Assembly: GCA_002477905.1 (NCBI GenBank)
Contig: DLLB01000040.1
Location: 1 to 9,655 of the forward strand
DNA length: 9,655 bases
Direction: 5' to 3'
Source: Clostridiales bacterium UBA7573
GTDB taxonomy: Bacteria > Bacillota > Clostridia > Oscillospirales > CAG-272
Part shown: one piece after another, positions 1-7,600 of the stretch
Layout of the letters: each line of letters opens with the position of its first letter
Numbering within the stretch: position 1 is the stretch's first letter
Notes under the pieces: model-generated
Told to the model about the DNA's origin: nothing
Database searches by the model: none
What the model saw: the letters and a program-made list of their open reading frames with translations, nothing else
Position numbers and translations under genes: made by a program

Positions 1-34
1 TTTCAAGACCGCCTCGTTATGACCACTTCGATAT

Positions 35-130
35 CCCTCCGTATGGAAAGATTGCCATTTCATTTTTCTCTGAAAAAGGGTTTTGCAACCAAAGCAGTAG
101 TAGTATAACACAGATTTTTCCGAAAGTCAA
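35..130 (-). promoter_or_regulatory. Leftward promoter for a gene beyond the left edge
   Basis: On the minus strand there is a -35 box TTGACT (plus 125-130), a 17-bp spacer (108-124) and a -10 box TATACT (102-107), close to the sigma-A consensus. A Shine-Dalgarno-like GGAGGG follows at 40-35. A GTG lies 8 nt beyond it at 26-24, but that frame stops after seven codons. The true start of the next gene is therefore probably beyond the window, or a short leader peptide is encoded. The spacer and upstream flank carry two copies of a GATTTTCCGA-type element (113-123 with one extra T, and 131-140), which also occurs in the GRE promoter. This suggests the unseen gene belongs to the same regulon. The promoter call is firm; the downstream gene is inferred. 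Confidence 0.6.
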
Positions 131-178
131 GATTTTCCGAGAGATTCCCTCCACAAATTTCATGCGTTCGTTTGCCGT

Positions 179-240
179 TATCCGAAAAATTCCGCACTTT
201 GCATAGGACTGCACGAATTCGCCCCGGAATTTTTCGGATA
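179..240. repeat. 16-bp perfect inverted repeat just after the activase gene
   Basis: The arms TATCCGAAAAATTCCG (179-194) and its exact reverse complement (225-240) are separated by 30 bp. The right arm ends one base before the activase stop codon. In RNA from the leftward transcript it would form a long hairpin with a T5 run inside the distal arm, so it may act as a terminator or an mRNA 3'-end stabiliser. The large loop and the lack of a T-tract after the hairpin make it an atypical intrinsic terminator. A DNA-level role, such as a binding site for a dimeric protein, is also possible. The symmetry is seen directly; the role is inferred. Confidence 0.65.
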
Positions 241-241
241 T

Positions 242-1132
242 TCAGATCCTCTGCACCGGTAAATGATGTCGTTCCAACGTCCGGACAGCTTGCTCCAGTG
301 CTTCTCTTGTGGGCATGACAGGAGGAAGGGCAGACGGTATATCCAGCGCCGCGTATTTGGAAGCGGCATATGCGTGATACGGCAAAACCCGTACCCCCGT
401 CACATGATGCAGCATAGACAGAAATTGCCCGATCGCCTCCACCTCCCCGTCGTTCCATCCCGGCACAAACGGGATCCGAATCTCTGTCCGTTTTCCGGCT
501 CCGTCCAAAAAACGCAGATTCTCTAAAATCTTCTGATTGAACTGACCGGTACACCGCTGATGGACGGTTTCCGAAAATGCCTTCACATCATACAAAAAGC
601 AATCCGTATACGGCATCACCTTTTCCAAAGCGGAACGCGGCACAAATCCGCAGGTATCCACCGCCGTAGAAATACCGTCCCGTTTTAATCTTTCCAACAG
701 CTGCGCGCAGAAATCCGGGTACAAAAGGCATTCCCCGCCGGACAAGGTAACTCCGCCGCCCGAATTTTCATAAAAGGCGCGATCTGCCTCCAGAACCGGT
801 AACAGTTCTTCCACCGTCATTTCCCTGCCGTACTGCTGTAACGCGCCCGCCGCACAAACCGAAACGCACTTTCCACACGATACACACGCGGAGCGTACCA
901 ACCGATGCGCATTTCCCGAAAAATCCTGCGCGGCATGCGGACAAACCTGCGCACACATCCGGCATCCCGTACATTTTTCCGCATAAAATGCAAGCTGTGG
1001 CGCGGCGGACAATCCCTCCGGATTGTGACACCACGCGCAACGTAGCGGGCATCCTTTCAAAAAAACGGCTGTGCGAATGCCGTCCCCATCGTGGACGGCA
1101 AACCGCTTTACATCAAAAATCATCGCTTTCAT
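242..1132 (-). CDS. Glycyl-radical enzyme activating protein (radical SAM, with two extra 4Fe-4S sites)
   Basis: This is a 296-residue radical-SAM activase that would install the glycyl radical on the GRE encoded immediately upstream, using S-adenosylmethionine and a reduced 4Fe-4S cluster in the cytoplasm. The N-terminus has the family's HDGDGIR segment, followed by the CX3CX2C cluster motif (C28, C32, C35, in KGCPLRCAWCHNPEG). Two ferredoxin-like CX2CX2CX3C motifs follow (C54/C57/C60/C64 and C83/C86/C89/C93). These are present in activases of dehydratase- and lyase-type GREs and absent from the short pyruvate formate-lyase activase. The SAM-contact motif SGGE is at 131-134. The ATG at 1132 has an AGGAG site 9 nt upstream, and the gene starts 58 nt after the GRE stop, so the two are very likely co-transcribed. 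Family assignment is firm; partner specificity is inferred from adjacency. Confidence 0.95.
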   Translation of the reverse strand: MKAMIFDVKRFAVHDGDGIRTAVFLKGCPLRCAWCHNPEGLSAAPQLAFYAEKCTGCRMCAQVCPHAAQDFSGNAHRLVRSACVSCGKCVSVCAAGALQQYGREMTVEELLPVLEADRAFYENSGGGVTLSGGECLLYPDFCAQLLERLKRDGISTAVDTCGFVPRSALEKVMPYTDCFLYDVKAFSETVHQRCTGQFNQKILENLRFLDGAGKRTEIRIPFVPGWNDGEVEAIGQFLSMLHHVTGVRVLPYHAYAASKYAALDIPSALPPVMPTREALEQAVRTLERHHLPVQRI

Positions 1133-1190
1133 TGTTTTTCGCTCCTACACTAAAACTACCGTGTAAAATGGAACCTGCTGTGAGATCCGG

Positions 1191-3467
1191 TCAAATATCG
1201 CGAATGTTTTCCGCACGCTTCAGATATGCATTCTGTTCTTCCCTGCTCAGATTGTTCCACAAAACATTCCAGCCGCAGACGCGGACTTGCAGATTCCGAT
1301 ATTTTTCCGGATGTGCTTGCGCGTCCTTAAGCATCTGTGCGCTGAAAATATTGAACTGCATCGCCATACCGCCGCCACGCAGGTACGTTTGCAGCAATGC
1401 GATCATCACCGCAAGTCCGTCCTCTCCCGCGACGGCGCTTGGATGGATCATCAAATCCACATTATACCCCTCTAAGCACAAGGACGGAGCGGTTTGGAGG
1501 GCAGCATGAATCAATGCGGTCACGCCCTCCCGATCCATACCGACAGACGGGGATGCGTTTTTGGAAAGTTCCTCTCCGGCAAGCCGACCGTCCGGCGTCG
1601 CGCCGGTACGCTTTCCGGCAGTCAGAAATGTACGCGCGGAATGCATATGCGCTTTATAAACACCGCCCCGTGCGTTCGGCGTCAAATCGATCTTTGTTGC
1701 ATAATGACGGGCAATTGCCGCCGCATAGGCATTGGTTTCCGGATCCGCATTTCCGTATTTCTTTCCGGAGCACAGAATTTTTGCCCGAATCCTTTCAAAT
1801 CCCTGCCAATTCTTCTGCAGTGCCTCCCGCAAGGTCTGCAAGGTCAACAGATGTTGTTCGTACACCATCTCTTTCACCGCCAGCAAAGAATCCACGGCAG
1901 TCGCAAATCCGCAACTCAAAATACAGGAATTGTTATACTGGCTGCCACGCGCATAAGCATCCAGCCCCTTTTGCAAAGCTCCCTCTATGGTTGCCGTATA
2001 CAGCAGAGAGGGATTGATCGACGAAAGCATGGGATCATACAGGCGGTTGCCGATGGCAAAGCACAGCTCTATCATAAAATCCAGTTGTTTCAAAAACGCT
2101 GTATAGAAATCCTCAAAAGTCGGCAGATCTGCCGGCGTACCGGTATGACATCCGATCTGTTTCTGCGCTGTTGTATCATAGCCGTCAAAAAGCGCATACA
2201 GCACTGCTTTTGCAAAATTGAGATAGTGAGAAGCCGTGCTGACTTCTTTTGCCCGCACACGCGTCTCATAGCAACCGCTGATCTCAAAATCCGTCGCTTC
2301 CTCTAAACTTGCGCCATAGCACATCAAGGCTTTGCGAAATCCCGGCTCGCAACAGAACACAAAGTTCCCGTTACCGTCCCGCACACGGGAGAGCGCCTTT
2401 TCCAAAAATTCCTTTGGCGTATTCTCTGCCACTTTCATTTGTATTTTGGGATTATAAATGCCAAGCTGTCCGTATACCTCCAAAATATCGTAGGACAAAT
2501 CGTTTACCAGCGTCTCGCCCTTCCCGTTTGTCCCGCCGAGATAAAACGGATGTCCCCAATAGTTGCCGATGGCGGAAAACTGCATCATGAAATATGCCAG
2601 AAATTCTTTGATTTCCTCCCGACTGTGTCTGCCGCTTTGCAAATCACGCTGATAAAACGGATACAGCGTTTGATCCAATCCGTTTCCAAGCGACCGCGCC
2701 TGGTAATTATCAATATGCTCTATCAACATAAAGTAAATATAAATTGCCATCAGCGCGTCATAAGTCGTTTCGGGTACGCCGGTTGCAAGCCGCTGTAAGC
2801 AGGGGGCAACCACTGCGGTCTTTTCGCATGGGTGCGCAAGCGCATAGCGATGCAGGCGATCCAAGATCCGCAGGATAGCGGAAAGCTCGATCTCCATACC
2901 TGCAAACAGTGCGTCGGATTCTGTGCAAAGCGTACCGTTTGCACGATGCTTGGCATGATACCGCACTACCCGTTCTTTCAGTCCGGGAAATCCAAGCCGG
3001 AGCAATGCATTCCAATCCGGTACCACATGGTCAAAATCCGGCCACATCGTAATTGCGCCGGAAGCGTTGCAATCCTTTTCCATCTGCTGCAACCGCTTTT
3101 TCCGCGCTGTTTCTTCCGTATCGGCGCCGCTCTCCCGTAAAAATTCCTGCTGCCACAGTTCCTGTATAAAATATAGCGGACGTCCCCAGGTGTAAAAGCC
3201 GACGAAATAATCCTGCGCGTTGACGTCTATACGCATATGATCCAACACATAGGCAAACGCTTTGGCTTTGATCAAGGCGTGCGGCTGATCTTGGACAGAC
3301 GCGTACAATTCCTCCAATCCCTTTCGGATTTCCAAATCGTTTAACCCTGTGGACGCATCATATTCATATCCGTGGTAACGCATCCGCGCAAACGGATCAA
3401 ACGGCTCGTCGGTGCGGTGGTATTTATTCTCCAAATAGGAACGATCCTGTTCCAATGTCTGAAACAT
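1191..3467 (-). CDS. Glycyl radical enzyme of the pyruvate formate-lyase superfamily, substrate unknown
   Basis: This 758-residue protein has the layout of a full GRE. An N-terminal PFL-like barrel domain includes the motif GLDQTLYPFY (263-272). The thiyl loop FEISGCYE carries the probable catalytic C399 and E401. The conserved segment TGATPDGR (621-628) precedes the C-terminal glycine-radical motif VRVCGW with G732, 26 residues from the end. The Cys-to-Gly distance of 333 residues suits the family. The loop is GCxE, as in GRE dehydratases and related lyases, and not the paired Cys-Cys of true pyruvate formate-lyase, so a formate-lyase label would be unsafe. The start at 3467 is chosen because AGGAGG lies 8 nt upstream; an upstream in-frame ATG at 3665 would run back into the regulator gene. 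It is paired with its activase downstream. No polyhedral-body or taurine, choline or hydroxyproline pathway genes are visible to indicate a substrate; the glycosidase neighbours hint at a sugar- or polyol-derived one. Confidence 0.93.
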   Translation of the reverse strand: MFQTLEQDRSYLENKYHRTDEPFDPFARMRYHGYEYDASTGLNDLEIRKGLEELYASVQDQPHALIKAKAFAYVLDHMRIDVNAQDYFVGFYTWGRPLYFIQELWQQEFLRESGADTEETARKKRLQQMEKDCNASGAITMWPDFDHVVPDWNALLRLGFPGLKERVVRYHAKHRANGTLCTESDALFAGMEIELSAILRILDRLHRYALAHPCEKTAVVAPCLQRLATGVPETTYDALMAIYIYFMLIEHIDNYQARSLGNGLDQTLYPFYQRDLQSGRHSREEIKEFLAYFMMQFSAIGNYWGHPFYLGGTNGKGETLVNDLSYDILEVYGQLGIYNPKIQMKVAENTPKEFLEKALSRVRDGNGNFVFCCEPGFRKALMCYGASLEEATDFEISGCYETRVRAKEVSTASHYLNFAKAVLYALFDGYDTTAQKQIGCHTGTPADLPTFEDFYTAFLKQLDFMIELCFAIGNRLYDPMLSSINPSLLYTATIEGALQKGLDAYARGSQYNNSCILSCGFATAVDSLLAVKEMVYEQHLLTLQTLREALQKNWQGFERIRAKILCSGKKYGNADPETNAYAAAIARHYATKIDLTPNARGGVYKAHMHSARTFLTAGKRTGATPDGRLAGEELSKNASPSVGMDREGVTALIHAALQTAPSLCLEGYNVDLMIHPSAVAGEDGLAVMIALLQTYLRGGGMAMQFNIFSAQMLKDAQAHPEKYRNLQVRVCGWNVLWNNLSREEQNAYLKRAENIRDI

Positions 3468-3533
3468 CTGCTTCTCCTCCTCTTTCCATTCCCATCCTCT
3501 GCCAAAACGGATCTTGCATTCCCTCTGCTTTCC

Positions 3534-3588
3534 AGTATACCGATTTTCCGAAAAAAGTCCATGACTTTTTCTCCTGACTTGACTTTTT
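3534..3588 (-). promoter_or_regulatory. GRE operon promoter with palindromic operator-like sequence
   Basis: The minus strand has a -10 box TATACT (3539-3534), a 16-bp spacer and a -35 box TGGACT (3561-3556), which would start transcription in front of the GRE RBS. A palindrome AAAAAGTC-CAT-GACTTTTT (3552-3570) covers the -35 box. A further GACTTTTT copy (3581-3588) lies 18 bp from the one at 3563-3570. The spacer holds GATTTTCCGA (plus 3542-3551), the same 10-mer found upstream of the leftward promoter near the left edge. The layout suggests control by a dimeric regulator, which is an inference. Confidence 0.6.
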
Positions 3589-3596
3589 CCGCACAT

Positions 3597-3626
3597 AAAA
3601 AACGGAAATCTTTCGATCTCCGTTTT
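3597..3626 (-). terminator. Intrinsic terminator of the AraC-family regulator gene
   Basis: On the minus strand a 10-bp stem (3624-3615 with 3610-3601, containing one G-U pair) closes a GAAA tetraloop and is followed by a run of six T (3602-3597). It begins immediately at the regulator stop codon. It would insulate the GRE operon from regulator transcription, in agreement with the separate GRE promoter just downstream. Confidence 0.88.
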
Positions 3627-4479
3627 ACTTGGCAGATTTCGGTCCCGCCATTTCCCGATAAGCACGCATACTCATGCCATAACGGCGCAAGAATACTTCC
3701 GACGCCCAACCGATATGATTGAAGCCGCTTTCAAATATAATGTCCGCAATGCTGTGATTGCTGTTTTTTAACATACTGGCAATGTAATTCAATCTCAGAA
3801 GATTGACATATTCCGTCACACTCATATGATAATATTTCCGCATGCTCCGGCAGACGTGTTCTCTGCTTTTATCGGTTAAAGAAAAGAGTTTCGGGGTACC
3901 GAGCATAAAATTTCCATCCTCCTGCATCTGTTCGCAAAGGTCGGACAACCATTTCGGAACGCTGAGACGCGTGGGCTGAAAATCCCCGAAATGCAAAGTA
4001 AACAGGGTAAACAGCAGTGTGCGCACCGCCGTTTTCCGTTTCTCCTGTGCCGAAGCGTCCAAAGCGCAGATAAAATCCATTTGCGTATGAATTTTTCCGG
4101 CATCCAGTTCCGACAAATGTACCATCGGCGGAAGCGGCGCACAAAGCAATTTCTGAGACGGGAATCCCTCCCCAAGGTACGCAAACAGCGACTCGACGGT
4201 TTCTTTGGTAAAGGTCAGATTCAGCATGGAAAATTCCGCGTTGTCGTTTTTTTGGTAATCATGTGTATCAAACGGGCGTATGAATACCAGATCCCGCGCG
4301 TGAAGCGGCACTGACGCGCCGTTGACAAGGTGCGTCGCTTCTCCGTCAAGGAAAAAGAACATTTCATAATAATCGTGATAATGCGGGCGGAAATATTCCG
4401 TTTTACTTTTTACATAGCGGTAGGAACAACCGGTGACAGGATCGACAAACCGATCGGCGGTTAAAAGCTTCGGTTCCGT
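3625..4479 (-). CDS. AraC-family transcriptional regulator (cupin sensor plus two HTH motifs), probable ACG start
   Basis: The protein is a DNA-binding regulator with an N-terminal cupin-type ligand domain and a C-terminal AraC/XylS double helix-turn-helix. Read from ACG at 4479 it has 284 residues, the usual family length. The cupin motif PHYHDYYEMFFFLDGE (residues 32-47; H33, H35, E39) and a later FDTHDY (H73) are typical of sugar-responsive members. The HTH region includes SREHVCRSM, then an IADIIFESGFNHIGWASE segment ending in YGMSMRAYRE near the C-terminus. The first in-frame ATG is at 4362 and would give 245 residues, cutting through the cupin after H33/H35/E39. The frame is open and family-like for 39 codons upstream with no ATG, GTG or TTG before a TAA. 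An AAGAAGGG site (4494-4487) sits 7 nt before the ACG. Either ACG is the start or an ancestral ATG has mutated. The gene is divergent from the GH38 gene and probably controls it. Confidence 0.9.
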   Translation of the reverse strand, partial: TEPKLLTADRFVDPVTGCSYRYVKSKTEYFRPHYHDYYEMFFFLDGEATHLVNGASVPLHARDLVFIRPFDTHDYQKNDNAEFSMLNLTFTKETVESLFAYLGEGFPSQKLLCAPLPPMVHLSELDAGKIHTQMDFICALDASAQEKRKTAVRTLLFTLFTLHFGDFQPTRLSVPKWLSDLCEQMQEDGNFMLGTPKLFSLTDKSREHVCRSMRKYYHMSVTEYVNLLRLNYIASMLKNSNHSIADIIFESGFNHIGWASEVFLRRYGMSMRAYREMAGPKSAK

Positions 4480-4486
4480 TTACTTT

Positions 4487-4494
4487 CCCTTCTT
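4487..4494 (-). promoter_or_regulatory. RBS that places the regulator start at ACG (4479)
   Basis: AAGAAGGG on the minus strand lies 7 nt from the ACG codon at 4479-4477. No ATG, GTG or TTG lies nearby in any frame. The later ATG at 4362 is preceded only by coding-like sequence and has no comparable site. This supports initiation at the ACG; the match to the anti-Shine-Dalgarno sequence is moderate. Confidence 0.5.
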
Positions 4495-4503
4495 TCTTTC
4501 AAA

Positions 4504-4535
4504 ATATCACAATACCGTATGATTATATCACAATA
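4504..4535. promoter_or_regulatory. Direct-repeat operator, probable binding site of the AraC-family regulator
   Basis: The 11-mer ATATCACAATA occurs at 4504-4514 and again at 4525-4535, a period of exactly 21 bp, or two helical turns. The proximal copy ends 4 bp before the -35 box of the GH38 promoter. Tandem half-sites with about 21-bp spacing abutting the -35 box are the known geometry of AraC activator sites. The proximal copy also overlaps the regulator's -10 box, so occupancy would be expected to repress the regulator. The repeats are seen directly; the binding protein is inferred. Confidence 0.7.
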
Positions 4536-4550
4536 ACAGTTGCAATGCAA
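4522..4550 (-). promoter_or_regulatory. Promoter of the AraC-family regulator
   Basis: The minus strand has -35 TTGCAT (4550-4545), a 17-bp spacer and a consensus -10 TATAAT (4527-4522). Transcription would begin near 4515, leaving a short leader before the RBS at 4494-4487. It overlaps both the direct-repeat operator and the divergent GH38 promoter, so the two promoters cannot be occupied independently. Confidence 0.72.
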
Positions 4551-4568
4551 GTCCTTTTGCGTTATGAT
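4540..4568 (+). promoter_or_regulatory. Promoter of the GH38 gene
   Basis: There is a -35 box TTGCAA (4540-4545), a 17-bp spacer and a -10 box TATGAT (4563-4568). The -35 lies inside a small palindrome TTGCAATGCAA (4540-4550). Expected initiation is near 4575, giving a leader of about 30 nt before the ATG. The imperfect -35 box and the repeats directly upstream fit an activator-dependent promoter. Confidence 0.72.
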
Positions 4569-4606
4569 GAAAACACACGCAAGTTCAGCGAACGGGGAGG
4601 AAAAAA

Positions 4607-7600
4607 ATGAATCTGAAAAATCATGTTCTCAAACTTATGGAACAGCTCGGTCAGTTGCGTTTTCGGGAAATCGGCAAAGTGGAAAATACGGAATACCGCA
4701 AAGCCGACGGCTACAAACACGGGAATACACCGCCCAAAGACGGGTATCAACCTCTTTGCGCACAGACGCTGCTCAGCGGAAAAGACGCGCACTATTGGAT
4801 CCGCGGCACTTTCGACACACCGAAAGCAACGGACGTAAATACGGAATATCTGCTGAAAGTCACAACCGGCAAAGAAGGGCAGTGGGACGCAACCAATCCC
4901 CAAGGACTGCTCTATCTGAACAGGGAAATGGTACAAGGGCTTGACACCAATCACACCACCGCATTTTTACAGCCGGATACTCACTATGAGATGGTGAATT
5001 ATTTTTATGTCGGGATGATCGACGAGGCGGTACACTGCGATTTCCGGTTGCTCGCGCTCGACCGCGCCATTGAAAATCTGTATTACGACATCAAAGTACC
5101 GTATGATTGCTATCTGCTCTGTGATCCGGCGTCCTCCGACGCGCTGACGATCATCGAAACGCTCTCGGAGGGCGTAAGACTTTTGGATCTGCGGCTTCCC
5201 TATTCTCCGGCTTTCTATGCGTCGCTTGCCGCCGCGCAATCGTATATCACCGAAGAATTCTATGAAAAATGCTGTTCGGTGGCAGGAAAGCCGATCATCA
5301 ACTGCTTAGGACATACGCATATCGACGTCGAATGGATGTGGACGCGCGATCAGACGCGGGAAAAGATCCAACGCAGTTTTGCCACGGCAAAATCTTTGAT
5401 GGATCGCTATCCGGAATACCGATTCATGCTTTCCCAACCGGAGTTGTATCGGTATCTGAAAGAAGAAGCACCGGAAAAATACACAGAACTGAAAGAATTG
5501 GTGGAAGCCGGTCGTTGGGAGCCGGAAGGCGCCATGTATCTGGAAGCCGACTGCAATCTGCTCAGCGGGGAAAGCTTTATCCGGCAGATTCTCCAAGGGA
5601 AACGCTTTTTCCGAAAAGAATTCGGCAAGGACAGCCGGGTACTATTTTTGCCGGACGTATTCGGATACAGCGCGGCGCTGCCGCAGATTCTGCGCAAATG
5701 CGGCGTGGATTATTTCGTGACTTCCAAAATCAGTTGGAATGATACCAACACCGTTCCGGTGGATCAGTTTTATTGGGAAGGCATCGACGGAACGGAGATC
5801 TTTACCAGTTTTATCACCGCGCAGAACTACACGCCCACGCCGACGCGGATCACCAGTTATGTCGGGCTTTTGACGCCCAGTCACATGAAGGGCGCATGGA
5901 ACCGGTTCCAGCAAAAAGACTATACACGCCGGACGCTCTCGGTATTCGGATACGGAGACGGCGGCGGCGGTCCGACCAAAGACATGCTGGAAACCCAGCG
6001 GCGGCTTGCCAAAGGAATCCCCGGTATGCCGGTTACGCAGATCGGATTTTTGCTTCCGCATCTGCAAAAAGCGCAGTCCGAATTTGACGCGCACGCGCAA
6101 AAAACCGGACGCATCCCGAAATGGGTTGGCGAATTGTATTTGGAATTCCATCGCGGCACCTATACTTCCATTGCAAAGAACAAACGCAACAACCGCAAAG
6201 CGGAATTTGCACTGCAATCGTTAGAAGCGCTCTCCTCTGCGGCAACGCAGTTTGGGGGCACCTATGACATGGCGGGGATCGACGCAAACTGGACGCGCGT
6301 TTTGCACAATCAGTTCCACGACATCATCCCCGGTTCCTCCATTCGGGAAGTGTACGATCTCACCGACGGCGACTACAAAGAAATTTTCGAATTCTGCCAA
6401 ACACAAGCAGAAGAAAAATTACAGTTTCTTGCAAGCGGCATCGCAAGCAAGGGATGGCTGGTCTACAATCCGCTCGGATTTGCACGGCGCGGCATGGTAC
6501 GCATTGCGGATCAATGCGTGGAGCTTCCGGAGGAAATCCCGGCATTCGGCTGGAAAGTCGTTCCATTGCCCAACCCTTCTTGCGCTGTGACTGTGACGGG
6601 ACTTACAGCAGAAAATCCGTTTTATCGGCTTACCCTGTGTAAAAACGGCAGAATTGCTTCTTTGTATGATAAACGCGCGGCGCGCGAGGTCTTCACACCG
6701 GGAAAAGCGGGAAACGCTTTCACGGCATTTTCGGATTATCCGTTCAATTATGATAACTGGGAAATGAGCGACTACTATCCGCAAACCCGCTTTGAACTGG
6801 ATGAAACAGCAAAGATCACGCCGGTCTTTGACGGCAGCCGCGCAGGATTTGCCGTCCGGCAAAAGTATTTGAACTCCACACTTCTCCAGTATATCTGGCT
6901 GTACAGCGACAACCCGCGGATCGACTTTGAAAATGAAATCGACTGGCAGGAACACCATCAGATCCTGAAAGTCTTTTTCCCGCTGAATGTACACACCACA
7001 CGCGCGACTTATGAAATTCAGTTCGGACATGTGACGCGGGATACACACAGGAATACCTCCTGGCAGGCTGCGCAGTTTGAAGTGTACGCGCACAAATGGG
7101 TGGATGTCAGCGAATACGATTACGGCGTTTCTCTCTTAAACGACTGCAAATACGGATACGGCACAGAGGAAAATATGCTGTCTCTGACCGTCCTCAAATG
7201 CGGCACTTATCCAAATCCGGAAGCGGACATCGGGCGTCATGTGTTCACCTATTCTCTGCTTCCGCACACCGGAGATTTCCGTCAAGCAGGCGTAATACAG
7301 GAAGCCTATGCTTTGAATGTGCCGATGCAGACCGTGTTCTGCCGCGGAGGCGGACAGGGCGTTCCGGACACTTTCTCCCTTTTGCAGTGCGATGCGGACA
7401 ATCTCATTTTCACGACGGCGAAACGTGCGGAAAACGGCGACGGGTGGATCATGCGTCTATACGACGCGTACGATTGCAAACGCAACGTGACGCTTACGAT
7501 TCCGGACGCTTTCTCCAAGGTGACGCTTTGTGATATGATGGAAAACGAAATCCGTCCGCTTACGTTGCAGGACCACCATGTCACATTTGAGGTTTCCAAC

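Noticed and set aside
17..214. 65-codon minus-strand reading frame near the left edge
   Set aside because: It has no recognisable domain, it spans the inverted repeat, a good promoter and an RBS, and no RBS precedes its ATG.
1133..1190. Possible hairpin (ACAC/GTGT) between the GRE and activase genes
   Set aside because: The stem is only 4 bp and has no T-tract; it is not convincing as a terminator or processing site.
1494..2306. 270-codon plus-strand reading frame antisense to the GRE
   Set aside because: Its composition is low-complexity and Cys/Arg/His-rich, typical of an antisense shadow. It has no recognisable domain and the opposite strand is clearly coding.
2346..2354. Adjacent cysteines (C372-C373) in the GRE as a pyruvate formate-lyase Cys-Cys pair
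   Set aside because: They lie about 27 residues before the loop with the family's GCxE pattern. C399 fits the thiyl position by motif and by distance to G732.
3580..3610. Plus-strand TTGACT as a -35 box
   Set aside because: No acceptable -10 box lies at 16-18 bp, and it would read only antisense into the regulator.
3468..3665. Upstream extension of the GRE reading frame by 66 codons to an ATG at 3665
   Set aside because: It would overlap the regulator's 3' end, its terminator and the GRE promoter. The ATG at 3467 has a near-perfect AGGAGG 8 nt upstream, and GRE homology begins there.
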